DNA of 64,000 nucleotides from Lathyrus oleraceus (GCF_024323335.1 NC_066582.1:181484782-181548781), one strand, 5' to 3'; counted from the first letter of the stretch, positions 20,701 through 34,119 are shown. Program-made: numbers and translations. Notes: a model not told the origin generated them from the sequence alone.

Positions 20701-23700
20701 TTAAGATGGGAGATCATAATCTTCAATCTTTTTACCGTGCAGGTTTAAGAGTTCATTCAAGTCCTTCAACAACATATTAGTTAAGTCTGATTCCACAACA
20801 TTGTTAGATGTTTGATAATCCTCTACCATATGTGTAAAAAACTCATTCCAAAGGCCTCTAACATCAGTAGGTTCACAAAATATTAAAATCGTCACGAATA
20901 ACCTCCATAAAGCATATGGCCTTCGGAGACTCGTAGCCTCAACCAAACAATCATGAATACTATGATCAGTCTCTAGAAATCAACTATCCTTGGCTGAGTT
21001 TTGAATGTACTGAAAGTCATGCCATTATTTGTAAGAAGATATTCCCAACTGGTTGGACCTGTGACATGAGATAACAACAGTCGCAAATAAAACTTATCTC
21101 CCTCCAAAGTTGATACCGTATAGATTCTCCCAATAACTTTTCTTGTTGGCCGTCTACGATGCCATTCCATATCCCTCTTGTTCCAACAATAATGCTCTGG
21201 AATCTCTCTATGCAGATACTTTCTTGCTTTTGGATCTCGTAGATTCAATGCAAAGAATTATGTGAGCATTGTTTTGGAGTTGCGTTCACTATTTAACACA
21301 TCTGCAATTTGCTGATGATCATAAAAGTGCACTTGATGGCGGTTCGGCAAGTGGATATGCAATCTTTCAACCGAAGGATATAATCGGTAAAGAGTGAATC
21401 GAAATATTTTCCATAATGCCTTGGGAGCACAAATCCATCTTGCATCAACATATTGATGAACTTCATCCATGTATGATCCTTTATGAACCTCCATAGCCAC
21501 ACGATCAGGGCCCTTTTACACGTATTTGTATAGATACTTGATACTTTTAATGCTACTGCAAATCTCTACATTTATGTGACAGTCATACTTTAACAGTAAC
21601 CAAGGGTTATAAGGAACCACCCATCTATTATCGACAAACCTATCTTTACCTAACGATACAGACTCATCAAACCTTCTCCTATACTCGGGATATGAGTCAG
21701 TGCCTTGACGTGTTTCATCCAAGAATTGTTTGGGATACCTTTTTTTACAATGTTCGTCTTTCATACATGGAGACTTTCGGTTGATTATGTCGTAAGGTCC
21801 GTGGATCATATGTCTTTCAACAGCTTCATGCAACTGTGGTTCACATTCTAATTTCGGTATTTCTGCTCTTACCATACTATCATAATCTATTGGGTCATGC
21901 AAGTTGTCGTTACTTTCTAAGACCAACAACATATGCACATGCGACAATCCTCGCTTTTGAAATTCAGTGACATATATGTAGTTTAACTTTACTCAAGACT
22001 CCTTTATTAATAACATCATCCTTCAATTTCTCGAATTTCGAACGAAATATTCTTGTTAGCAAATCTGGACGATCTTGTGGTGTTTGAAAAGGCAAAAGTT
22101 CTGATGTTATCTCACTCCAAGAAGGATTGCATGTCATTGTTAGAAAAATATATGGTTTACTACCATTAAGAAAAATAGCCATGCCATCTTCATAACGTTG
22201 TGTCATGTCTCGACGAACGCCAATAAATGATGATGGCAATATTGTTCTTTTTCCAATGTTCTCTACGATGATTCATGAAATGCATTAGTATTAGAACATA
22301 TGAATTATCAGCATTAGAAGTACAACTAATTATTAATCTAAAATTGTATATTTATGCTATATGAATTTGTACCTGCATTAGTTTCACCAACATGCAAAGC
22401 ATCATGTAAACCTTGGTACAATTCAGAACGTATATCACTTTGGTTCTCTTTAATCCACCTTAATCTCCCTGATTCTATTTTGACATAATTGTCTACAACA
22501 TATTGTTGTAACAGTCGACCCGCATTTAACAACATTGATTGATCATTTGGGCAAATCTACAGTTGATTGAAAAAAATGTCGGTGCTAAATGTAAAGTTTT
22601 TTAAACAACGGTTAGCTAAGTAGATTATCTACTAAAATTAATCCAAATTTACCTAAAGCATGTAACTGTAATATGCTCGACATGACACTCTTCGTCCATT
22701 GCAATTTGTTATGTTGATGTCCCAACCATGCGTCCGAAATGGAAACAATACAGGGTATTGCAAAGGATCATAATATCCATTTGTCTCTTGAACTTTCTTG
22801 AGATTTCCATCACAACGAATGACATTAATATCCCTTCCATAATCCATAAAATTTGCATCACATCCAACAATAATTGCCGCAACTTATTCAGCAGTTGGAA
22901 GATTGTATTGATGGTGATTACTTGGACGCTCAATAAGTATGAGGCTACATTCACTGATATTTGGAAGTATTGACATTTGCTTGAACCTAATTACAAAAGG
23001 ATTAAACTGATGGAGCATTTTCTATAATTTGTGAACTGTATTTTGGTGCAGCTGTGGATTTTCCTGCATTCTATTATGTAGCTCATTATCGGTGTCGTAG
23101 ATGTATAGTTGTAAGAAACGCGACCTGACACCCTCATTTGGATAGAAACCTCCTATGTTATGGTAAAAAGCACCTTGAGCACGAAATATGTATATACCAC
23201 GACCAAATGCAAGAATATTCTGATCAACGTGATCACCAATTGAAGTGAATGAAAGCACATGGTTATAACTTCAAATATGTTGCCTAAAATGTTTTCCTTC
23301 AGTTGAACCATCCAAAAAATAATTGTTGCAATTCTATAGGAGCATCAACTCGTGAGAATGATACCTTTCCACCATTACAGCACGTGTCACATGATTTATG
23401 AAGAAACAATCTTGCATTGTAGTGTCTACAGGTAATTGGATGAGGCAACCAGGATTTTTCCATCATCATATTATTTTTGAAATTTCGAGCAATATTGTTC
23501 TTTGCTCGAAAAGCATGTCCTGATTCTACATGCAGGAGTTTGATATTGATTACTAAATATTATCTAAAATCTAAAATACAAATAAAAAATGTATGCAAGA
23601 TGCCTCAATTATAATATTTTAATATTGCATGATTTTAAATTTTATGTCACATGATAAAAGGCTACATTTATTTGAAGCAAAATTTTTATGAACATACCTT

Positions 23701-24322
23701 GAGGACGACGTGATAATGCACCATTTTCTCTGGCGTCCATGTTAACATATGATATTACTGCATCCTCTAAAGCTTCATCAACATCCATATCATCTGATAC
23801 AAAAATAAGAATTAATATATATACATTTGTAAAAATTAATACTCGCATACTTAGAACTATATCACTTATACCTGTATCGGATTGACTCGTGTTGTTTCGT
23901 TGATTAAGTGATGTGCAGTTACGATCTGCGGGTTTAAATACATAAAATGAGATATGACGAAAGCGAACAAAATTATGAAATGTAATATATAATATATATA
24001 TTGATCATCACCAATCAAGTGCAACATCATTAACATGTGTAATTCTACTTGGGTCGGCTTCACTGTCATGAGTTCCTTGAAAGTGTGACCTTGGAAAAGT
24101 CATATTTGTAAAATTTTGAAATGGAACTCTCGACTGACTGTTTATAGGGAGAGATGTTTGAGCTTGTTTCTCTTGCTCTTTTCGCCGCCTATAATTTTCA
24201 CGTCGTCTCGACAAATTGTTTTCTCTCTGCTTGTTGCTCATATTTTGTCTCCTCTTCCTTTCATTTTCTGCCCTTCTTGACCTCTGTTGTTGACTTGATA
24301 TTTGACGGGTATTATTTTTCAT
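20701..24322 (-). pseudogene. Helitron Rep (HUH, Y2) region, disrupted
   Basis: The N-terminal part of RepHel, the endonuclease/ligase that nicks and rejoins single strands. The candidate start at 24322 is followed by a very basic stretch (RRAENERKRRQN, RRRENYRRRKEQ). Intron-like gaps lie at 24008-23930 and 23850-23800. Next come LAFGRGIYIFRAQGAFYHNI (23220), QLYIYDTDNE, YDPLQYPVLFPF (22770), GRLLQQYVVDNYVKIESGRL (22515), FLTMTCNPSWSEI (22150), the HUH motif GLSHVHMLL (about 21950) and the double-Tyr motif KYLYKYV (about 21530). The codon after that Val is TAA (21516-21518), which ends the frame; KGPDRVAMEVHKGSY resumes beyond it. Reading continues in several frames to 20701. The catalytic residues are present but stops and shifts inactivate it. 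Confidence 0.88.
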
Positions 24323-25960
24323 TTTATTAATGTAATTGTCAACTGGAAACTATACTGAATCCTCTGCAAAAACAATTGATCGAAAACCGATATATCATCA
24401 GAAAATGATTTGATATAAATTTTCTTCTTCAATAACTACATATCATAGACTAAATAAAATTAATTATGCATGTTATAAGTTATCTATACCTATATATAGA
24501 TGGCATAATTTATCTTTAGTTCTTTTTAAATAAATAACACAATATAATTAAAAAAATTGTGTACATGGTAATTATTTTCATACTATATACTAATTTAACT
24601 TGATAAATAATTTACCTTAAAATTAAAATTAAAAAAAAAATGTATTCTATAAGAGAGAATAAAGTCCAAATGGAATGCAAAAAAAATATGAAAGAGCATA
24701 TCACAAAGTTGATGATACAAATATTTTGAAGTTATATTCGTTTGTATTTTGTTACTTATCCTTTCTTATTTTTGTTAGTGGTGTGGGGTGTTTCTATATG
24801 TATCTTAAATGATCAATGGATGCAACAAATTCTAGTCACATTATATTGTTCATGTGTCTACAAAATATGCACTTATACTTGTCAATGAGTTTAACTTATT
24901 ACTTGCATATCAGCCACGTGTGAAAGAAACATTTATACATGTTACTACTACCTAGGCTCCATTTTTACTTCATCTCTTCAAAATTTACACTTTTTTCAAG
25001 TTTAGTTTACCCATTCTTCAAAACATCTTTATCCTTTAGAACACAACTACTCACCATGACTTGCTTCAATCCTAATCTCCCACTTCTTGCATCTCGGTGT
25101 GCTTTCTTTTTCCTTTCTAATCCAGCTCACTGTAGTGATACTTTTCTTCTCTCTAACACTTTCTACTCCCTCACATTTAAAAAAGAATTATCTCTTTTGG
25201 TTACTTTTCCGGAAACTTTAAATTATTTCAGTAACTTCAATTGAGTCATGCATCTTTTTCATGTTTCTGCATTAAACTTTGAGGGTTTTTATAAGAACAC
25301 CACACAATTTCAAGTATACTATAAATTTAAATATGTTGTTGATTTCCGCAAATAACCTATTTTGTGCTTTTTAGTCATAATATGTTGCATGACGTACATA
25401 AATGTTGATAAATTGATGTTAACGTTAACACTACAACAGATGGAGTCATAATATAAGAATTTAATTATTAAAAGTGAAATAATTATAAATAAGTATAAGT
25501 GATATTTTTTAGTGAGATTTCATTTCTGTTTTTTCACATAAAATTGAATTTGCGCATTCAAAATAATTTTAATAATTAAATTATTTCTACTTAATCTAAT
25601 ACAGTTAAAACACATTAAATAAATCACTTATGTTATAATTATGTAATATATTATTGTATTATACTTTATTTAAAATACGTTAAAATAAGTGTTGCAGTGA
25701 ATAAGATGAGTTTATTATTCAAGTTATGAAAATATAGTGGTGTTGGAGGAAGTTATTTAGTATATTTGATGTATTGGAGGAAGTTATTTGATGTGTTTAT
25801 GGAGGTTACATATTTAATAAATGATTTTTTTTTTGTATTTTTTTTAGAATTTAAGAATTGATAGTAATTGTAACGATTGATAAAGGATAAAATTGGATGA
25901 AAAAAATGTCATACCATTTTCACCTATCCCCTTTATCTATAGTTTATCTATAGGTATAGA
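24323..25960 (-). mobile_element. Helitron 5' non-coding region with internal 5'-terminus copy
   Basis: AT-rich DNA upstream of Rep. At its upper end (minus strand) it starts TCTATACCTATAGATAAA, then AAAGGGGATAGGTGAAAATGG, followed on the plus strand by T at 25961. That matches the A|TC rule for Helitron 5' ends. About 230 bp from here is repeated at 28220-28450. No gene is recognised; the open frame at 24939-25244 has no protein-like character. Confidence 0.6.
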
Positions 25961-28450
25961 TTTAAGGATGATTACAAAATATTTTTAAATTTTAGGTGAA
26001 AAAAAAATTGTTGGTTAATTAATGTGCTTTTTTAACACAATTACTGCATTTATAAACTTTAGAATTTTAACATTGAATTTAATAATTTTTTTTTCTTTTG
26101 TCATTCAAACTTACCTTTTTATATTTTTAAATTTATAATTTATATTTCAGACATATATTTTACTATAATTTGTTTTCAAAATAAAGATTATATCAAATTA
26201 TGAAAATATATTAAAATAAGTGTTGTAGTGAAAATAATAATTGTTTTAATATAAGTTTCAAATTATGAAAATAATTATTAAATTATTACCGCATATTTTA
26301 TTACTCTCAATTATTAATAATTATATTATTAAATTACCCATTTAATTAGTAGAGTGTCATATTTTAATAATTATTTTCATAATTTGAAGCTTATATTAAT
26401 TTAAATTATTTTAGTAATGCGTAATAAACTTTGTATTGCAATAATTAAATTATTGGTGAAATAATGGTTGAAGAGCAAAAATTCTAAAATTTGTTTTTTT
26501 ATTGTATTTTAAAATAAAGATTATGGTTGAAGAGAAAAAATTCTAAACATTAAATTTACACATTCTTTGTATGATAGTCAAAACTCTAAAATTTAAACAA
26601 GTTTAAAATTGAATTAAAAGATGACAATTTTTCAAACAACAAATTCAAGAACACAAATATAAAGGTAAATACAAATTGATAAGGTGGTTGGATTTACCTT
26701 CTATGAATAATCGTAAGTATTAAAATCCAAGAACACAAATTCACTTGTAATCTAATCTTACTCCCGATGCCTCTCAAGACTTGCAAATTGATAAGGTGGT
26801 GGTTGTCTTTAATCATGCGGTATTTCTTGATATAAGATCTCTAAAAATAAATATAAGGTAAATACAAGTTGAAAGTTAGTTATTTTGGTAAATCATACAA
26901 TAATTTTTGCTCTTCTAAACATTTTCCATGACCTATTCTTACTGCAAGTTTTTCTGAAAGCAATTAAGACAATAAAAAAAAAATAAAACAAATAAAGACG
27001 TGAGATGGCAGCAGGTTTTTAAATATCTATGTAGTTGGTAAGAAATAAAAGTCTTGTTTTATGGAAATATCACTTATATAAAAAAAACTAACTTATTGAT
27101 ATATTATAAGGAAAAAAATAGATTTTAAACAATAAAAAATATAAATATATTAACTACAAAGGCTGAAAAGAGTGAAAAAAATAAAACTTAAAAATTATAA
27201 TGTAAAATAAATGAAAGGAAACTGAAAGTGAAGTTATCATAAAAGTGGTTAAGAAAACGTTTACAAATGTTAAATTTAGAAATGTTTGATTTTTAAAATC
27301 TATCGTCAAGTATCCCATCCAAAATAGTATCAAAACTCTTTTCATAAAACAAAACAAAAATGATGAAACATAAGTTTGTATTAATCATCTATTAACATGA
27401 AGAACTGATCTTTCTTTTAACGTAGATGATCACAAATTTCAATTTGCTTTATTTCATGTGGTTTAATTGACATTATCCGTAAAAAAAACTTTTCATGTAA
27501 AATATCATTTTGGATGTAGAATGTATGTTATTATTGGATAGTAATTTGTAGTAGACTTACGATATAGTTATTTTTTTATGTTTATACTTTTAAAATTATA
27601 AAGGCAATTAGACGCTAAATTTATTATAGATTTTACTCAAAAGAAGCACTCAAATTCATTATATGATAGTAGTCATCTTGAATATTAAAATTAAAACTCC
27701 ACAATATTATCGAATCTGAGTTCTTCAAAAACAATGAAATTATATTTGGTTTTGTGAGATATTTTGGGAATGAAAAGAGATTGAATAAAAAAAATAAACA
27801 ACACGGAAAAGAGAAAAAATGAGAATAATATGATATTTGATTTGGAATAAAGGAGAAGTGTGTATCCAGTCTTGATTTAAGACATTAAGGGAAGTCTTGA
27901 TTTAAGACATTAAGGGAAGGTTACTTAACTATGACACAGAAGAAAAGAAATGAAGAAAAGATGAATTTGGGAAAATGATTTGGTTATGGAAGAGAGAGAT
28001 ATAGTAAAAGAGGAAGCAGACAAAGGTGGGGTTGGTATGGTTATGAATTTTTCTCCTACTGACTTTCGTTAGGAGAGAGAAAGAAATATTTTTATTTTTG
28101 AAATATATAGTTTCCTTCTATTTATATAAATATATGTTTCCTTTATGCAACTGTGTTTTGAAACCATTATTCTCTCTCTGATCCATTCTAAATATGTATC
28201 TTCTTATCTTCTTATTACATATGCAGTTATCATATATAGTGGTGTTGGAGGAAGTTATTTAGTATATTTGATGTGTTGGAGGAAGTTATTTGATGTGTTT
28301 ATGGAGGTTACATATTTAATAAATGATTTTGTTTTTGTATTTTTTTAAAACTTAATAATAGATAGTAATTGTAACAATTGATAAAGGATAAAATTAGATG
28401 AAAAAAAGGCGATACCATTTTCACCTATCCCCTTTATCTAGAGGTATAAA
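25961..28450 (-). mobile_element. Outer Helitron 5' segment, non-coding
   Basis: 2.5 kb of AT-rich sequence between the two 5'-terminus copies. It contains a 150 bp inverted-repeat structure (26248-26397) and a 25 bp direct duplication (27868-27917). At 28220-28450 is the second copy of the 5' terminal block, ending TTTATACCTCTAGATAAAGG on the minus strand, one base off the expected TC start. No gene was seen. Confidence 0.6.
26248..26397. repeat. Long inverted repeat (35 bp arms)
   Basis: 26248-26282 (AATATAAGTTTCAAATTATG...) is the reverse complement of 26363-26397 with one mismatch over about 35 bp, and weaker pairing extends outward. The loop is about 80 bp. It could be a degenerate MITE or a hairpin formed by an inverted duplication. 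No clear target duplication was found. Confidence 0.65.
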
Positions 28451-29527
28451 TACATACAAAAAATCTTTCACAAAGAAAAAGGCATAAACTCTTCCCAATA
28501 AAATTAAACCATTTAACTATTTCAACTTAAAAATTAAATTCTATTTCAAATTAAATTAAGTCAATCAAATTAATAATTAGGGTTTTAACAAATAATTTAG
28601 TATTTATTTATTATTTAATCATTTAAATAATAAATAATATATAATTAATTAAAGGTAATTAACTAAGAAAATAAGGTTAATTCATGAAACAACCATGGGG
28701 TAATTCAGGGATAATTATGGGATAAAATTCAGGGATAATTTCTAGGGTTTCCAGAGATATAAATTAGGGATAAAATTGGGGTAGGGGATACATCTTATTG
28801 CATCTTATTTAATTTATCTTTCTTAATTAAATTCAATTATATTTTCAAATCAAATATGACAAGGACATGGGATAAAACTCTAAGGTTTTCAAGGGATAAA
28901 TCGGGGATAAAATCTGGATAAATGGTTATGTCTAATACCTAATTATGACTCCTAAATTATTTTCTTAAATAAATTAAAATACTATTTTTGCAAGGGATAA
29001 AAGGGATAAAAGCAATCTAAACTCACCTCAAACTGTAAGTCCCCCGCTTTAGTGCATTGAGGCCGTTTTTAAAATTAATTACTTCTCCGTCCCCGATACG
29101 TGAGAACTTTCAAGGGATAAAAACAACCAACCAACTAACATTTTTAAGATGAACTACGGGCCTCTGATCCTTCAATACATTTGAGGGTATGTAGGCATAG
29201 AGTTGTAAGACTCTAGCGAGTATAATAATAAAAAATATTTCTTAGGGATTCCCTTATAAAAATAATAAAACAATTTTGTAGATAAATAAATAATTAAATG
29301 ATTATAAATATTAAAGCAAATGTTCCTTAGAAACACACTAACCCTAGAACTAAAGGAGGATCTCATTGAGTACAATGGAGGTAAGGGGTGCCTAACACCT
29401 TCCCCTTACTTAACTGACTCCCGAACCTAGTTTGTCACCCTTAGTCATTAGGTTTTACCATTATTTCCCTATTCCTTAGGAATGAATAAAGGATGGTGGC
29501 GACTTTGTCATTTTTCCATCCACGACA
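28451..29527 (+). mobile_element. 5' LTR of element A, part 2 (after the Helitron)
   Basis: It resumes at TACATACAAAAAATC exactly where 57421 continues in the intact LTR, and ends CCACGACA before the PBS. It contains several GGGATAA-rich runs (28700-29000), the hairpin module (29154-29411), AATAAA at 29485 and TGGCGACTTT at 29497. Confidence 0.88.
29154..29411 (+). other. LTR hairpin module of element A, 5' LTR
   Basis: Hairpin 0 at 29154-29194: CTAC/GTAG with inner CCTTCAA-tacat-TTGAGGG. Hairpin 1 at 29363-29378: TCATTG-AGTA-CAATGG. Hairpin 2 at 29379-29411: AGGTAAGGGG with CCCCTTACTT, all ten positions pairable. Sequence differs from B, C and D while pairing is kept. Confidence 0.7.
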
Positions 29528-29529
29528 GC

Positions 29530-29547
29530 TGGCGACTCTGCTGGGGA
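29530..29547 (+). promoter_or_regulatory. Primer-binding site of element A
   Basis: TGGCGACTCTGCTGGGGA, two bases after the LTR end at 29527. Identical to the PBS of element B. Confidence 0.88.
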
Positions 29548-29795
29548 GTTCTTATACTTTCCCTAAAGAGTGTTCGTCCCAACCTTGGGTATTGGGGTTG
29601 TGTGCTCTTTATTTGCTTGTTTATTTATTTATTTACTTTTTTTATTTTTTATATATTTTATTGTATATTTCAATATTATATTATTATTCACATATCATAT
29701 GGATGCTTGCATATTACCTTACCTATCCTTAAACCTGTTTAGGTTTCCCATGTCGATCATTATCCTTATCTATATGGAGCCTTCTTAAACAAGGC
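29548..29795 (+). mobile_element. Body of element A, leader up to insertion B
   Basis: T-rich untranslated leader following the PBS, interrupted by element B. The last five bases AAGGC (29791-29795) are B's left target duplication. No gene. Confidence 0.8.
29791..29795 (+). repeat. Target site duplication of element B (left)
   Basis: AAGGC, identical to 49325-49329. Confidence 0.95.
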
Positions 29796-31086
29796 TGTAA
29801 GACCCCAATTTTGGCCCTAAGATCCCTCATGGCCCATATCATATCATATCATGGCCTCAAGGATCATTGCATGCCCTAGCTTCCCTCCTAGTGGGTAGGT
29901 TGCCTTGTGTTTGATTCTTGATCACCAAGCATGCTTTGCATTTGTATATTCTTGCTTTTCATATGTTTACTAACCAAAAAGTACAAAAATATTGTCAGTT
30001 TAACCTTGTTGATTGCAGATGAAGCAATTAGGTCAAAGACAGTCAACAGTCAGTCAAAGAAGTGGATGGTGGCCATTCTTGCAGAATTTGGGCACCATGA
30101 TCAATAATCAAGAGTTCATATGACTTGGGACATCATTTGAAGTCAAGGTCTCAAGGAATTAAGGTTTGGAATTCATCAGAAGTGGTTCAATCATGCAAAA
30201 CCCTAGAAAAGTCAACAGAAAGTCAAACTTGGTCAACTGTGGATTTAATCAGTGATTTGATGGATAGAATTGATCTGAAGGAGCTCATTCATGTCCCAAT
30301 AAGCCTCATATATCATGTCCAACCTCATCATGGAAGAATTTGAAGAAAAATCAGAAATTTCCCAAAATAGAAAGTGGACCTGTAATTTCAACTGCCAAAA
30401 ATGGAAACTTCTTGATCTTAAACTTACATCATGATACAAGCTTCAAATGGATTTTTGCCCAACATGAAAGTTGAAGATCTTGTTCTCCCATTTTCAAAAA
30501 GTCCAAGAACTCTCAAATCCCATGTATGGTTGTCAAGATATGATCAATTCAATTTCAAAAATTTGTGAACTTCAAATGGTCATATCTCATGAACCATAAG
30601 GCCAAATTTGGTGGGGTTTTTTCCTACAAACCACATTTCATCTCCTCTTTCCAAAAATATAAATCTCATGAACCAAAACCTTGCCAATCAAAATGGCATT
30701 TTTGGACTTGTTTCATTTAAATTCAAGTTTGACCAAAAGTTGACTTTTTGAATTATTGATTTTCACACCATTTGGCCAATTGAGAATTGTTTGGAAGGCT
30801 ATTTGCAACATGTTCCAAGTCCAAATTTGTGCTCATGCTACTATCATACTACCATTTTGGCCAAGGGTGCAAAATTTGCAAATGGCTTCATAAGTAAAAG
30901 CAATGTTTAGCATTTCATGAGCAGGCATAAAACAGCAAACATAATGGTCATTGGCAGCCTGTTTTGAAGCCCAATTCGTGGCAGACCTCACACCTCCACT
31001 TCCACATGCTCAAATTTAGCAAATTTGCAAATGGCTTCATTAAAGTAAAACCAGCTTAGCATTGGATTAGCAGACTTAAAACAGAC

Positions 31087-31094
31087 TATATAAG
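31087..31094 (+). promoter_or_regulatory. TATA box of LTR B
   Basis: TATATAAG, 1291 bp into the LTR, about 50 bp before a C/A- and T-rich leader. The same box is at 44713 in the 3' LTR. Confidence 0.55.
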
Positions 31095-34000
31095 TTCCTT
31101 TTCTGACATTTCAGAACCCTAGAATCACAGCCACCACGATCAGAAAAACTTCACTCTCTCATTTTTGCATTTTTGCACTTTTGCATTTTCTGATCCAAAA
31201 CTTCAAAGACCACGAGTTTTCTTCTTTGTTCCATGATCTAGCCATCAATTGGAAGCTGTTTGCAACCTCAAATCACAGCTGGAACTTCAGCTCGTGTTCT
31301 GTTTTTCAAAGCACATTTCCATGGCAACTTGAGACTTGAAGGATACCAAGCTTTGCTGAGCTCATTTCCTTCAGGAATCCTTCCATACTAACCATTATCT
31401 TCATCTGTTTCGAGCTGCATCACTCAAATCACCACTGCATCTCATTTTTCTTCAAAAACAAGTAAGGTTTCGACCAACTCTTTTCTCAAATTTTTGCTAT
31501 GCCATGTGTAGTCCTTGACTTGCTGATGCCAATGAACCTTAAACCATCGAAAATGATCCACTGTGTTAAGAGAAATATGGTTTTGAAGTTCTATGCTCAA
31601 ACTTGTTTTTGTGGATTTCTCTGTTATGAGCTCGAATTGATGATGATGATTGTTACATTATGCTTGTGCTTGGTTTGCTGAAGCTATTGATATACTTGAT
31701 TCAGTTTTCTGGGCACTTTTTCTCATTTTCGATTTTTACTGATGATGAACATAATGTTGTTGCTACTGTTGTGAAAAACCCTAATATCTTTTTCCAGAAA
31801 AATCTCACTGCACATATGCATTTGTGGTGGATGCTGTTGTTGCTTGTGGTTGCATGAACATACTATATTACTGCCATGCTGTTTACCATGCTTTTTGAAT
31901 TTCGACTGATGATTCCATGAAGATGAACATGTATGTTTGCTGTAGTAAACCCTAGAGGATTTCCAGAAAACCTGGGTATTTGCTGCGTGTTTGTTACTGT
32001 TTTATTGATAACAACCAATCAAATTATTTGGTTTCTGTGGCCAAAACGGTGTGTTTAGATAAGTGAGGATCTTATTTACCAAAATGCCATGCTGACCTTG
32101 GTTGACTCATTAAACCATGTTATGTGCTCATGTTCCCAATTGTTCATCATCTTCAACAATTCATATTTCACTCAATTTAACTCCAAAATTCATGAAATTT
32201 TTTCCATCATTTGCACATGAATGTCTATTATTTAATCATGATTTTTTCTGAATTTTTGTGTGGCTGGATTTTAAATGGCTCTAGGGTTTTTAACATGTAT
32301 GCTTATTTGATACCTTTTGCCAATCTTTTTGTGAAATGATGAGGATCTATCCAATGCCCCTGAAATTTTTTGTGGTGAAACTAGACTCATTCATCTTTGT
32401 TTTGATGTAGAGTTTGTGGATTTATCATTTTTGGTTTGTTAGATATGAATTTCTGAAGTAGGGTGTGACAATTTGTGTCACACCAATGATGTGCATTTTC
32501 ATGATTTTTGTTCACATACTTCCTGGCCTCCAAATAATCTGAAATTTTGCATGAGCCATCTCTTATGTGTCTAGTTGATGTGTGAATTTTCCTGGAATTA
32601 ATCATGCCATTTCCTATTTGTTTGAGAATTTTCTTCCCTGCCTAGTCAAATGTTGACTTTGTGTGACACTTCTTGCCAAATCCTTTGTGAAATTCTCATA
32701 TCTTATTGTATGATCATGAAATTTTACATATGCATACTAGACATCTTGAGCTTTGCATTGGTGTTGATCCCATTCATTTCTCATCTGTTTTCATTTTGTT
32801 ATGATATTTTGAAGATGACACATGTTTTGTTGACTTCTTTGTGCATGCTTGAATGTGTGTTGACTTCCTGATTTTAATTGACTATCTTCCCATGATCCAA
32901 TTGAGCTGAAATTTCATATGCATGCTATGTTATGGATTGTGATTGAGCATGAATTATTTCATGATTTTTGGAATTGATTATGTTTGGGTTTGAGCTTGGT
33001 CTTGCTGTTGACCTTTTGTGTGCTCCCTCTTGCCATGTTTTGACTTCTTTGGTCTATAAAATGATGTTGATGCATGATATAAACTTGAAACCAATTGTGC
33101 TTGCTTCTTAAATGTTTGAACTTGACTTTGGTTGACTATTGTTTGCTGTTTTGACTTTCCCTTTTGTTTTTGACCCTAGGCTTGTCCTAGTGGTCTTTTG
33201 GGCTTATGTTGAGTTCATTTGTTTCAGGTTAAGCATAGTGCTTCAAAGAAACCATCCAAATTTGATTGAGCTTGATTATATATCATGTGCTAACCTTTGT
33301 TTTGTAGGTGTGACTCATGTGACTTGAGTCTTGTGCTTTGCACATTGGTCCATCTGATTTAACTGTTTGATTCATTTCCTTTTGATTTAAACTGTTGAAC
33401 TGTTTACTAATTGGTTTGACTTTTTCAGGTACTTTAGTTGCTTAAGTTCTTTGAACTTGCTTTGCTTTGCAATTTAGCAATTTGCTTTGAGGTATAATTA
33501 CTTCTTCTTCGTGTAGTCTGGAGACCCGGTCTGTTATTTGACCGGGTAAACTGTCTGAAGTCCTCCTTAAGAGGCAATGCTTGTGTGTGTTTACTTTTTG
33601 TCCCAAGCAGGAAAAGTCCTTCAAGTAAGGCAATTGGTAGATCAAAGGGATAAGCAACCTATCCCCTACTATTCAGTGTGTCCTCTCCTTGCTCCCATTA
33701 CATGGTTGAAGCATTGAGATAAAAACCCAAGATCTATCGAGTCTAATGTGGAAAGAGCTCCATCTTTCTGAGCTCCCACACTTTCTGATATGCTCTCCCT
33801 GATCAGGGATAAGAGCAATGAGGCACACCCCTCATATCCTTTCATCTGCTTCACCTTAGCCTCTCAATGGCAAGGTTAAGAGCAATCTTTGACCCTATTC
33901 CAGTTGGCCTCAGTGCCTAACCCTCTTGTGTGAGCCTCCTTGTTTGGCTATAGAGTGTGCTGTTTGTTATTCATTGATTGATTGATTACTACATATGCAC

Positions 34001-34119
34001 ATGTTTGCTTGTATGCTTCATGCATTTATCATCATCATTAATTGTTCATTAATGCACAATCATCTCATTTGTCTTTGTGATATTGTCATTTGTTGTTTGC
34101 CCATTGAGGATAATTGTAA

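Larger units (their letters stand above)
12230..28450 (-). mobile_element. Helitron, minus strand, 16.2 kb with nested insertions
   Basis: The lower end is a textbook Helitron 3' terminus read on the minus strand: an 11 bp hairpin, eight bases, then CTAG followed by T. The upper end lies exactly where LTR A resumes. The uninterrupted LTR at 57411-57430 shows the empty site ...TCATTA|TACATAC..., so insertion was between A and T with no target duplication. The interior codes for Rep and PIF1-type helicase on the minus strand (17859-24322). Solo LTRs G and I are inserted inside. A second 5'-terminus-like copy at 25960 suggests a Helitron inside a Helitron, or a duplicated 5' end. The coding genes are broken, so it is not autonomous now. 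Confidence 0.9.

Noticed and set aside
25428..25701. CACTA-type transposon ends (CACTACAACA ... TGTTGCAGTG)
   Set aside because: Terminal match is short and imperfect, and the flanks (TAA and AAT) are not a duplication.
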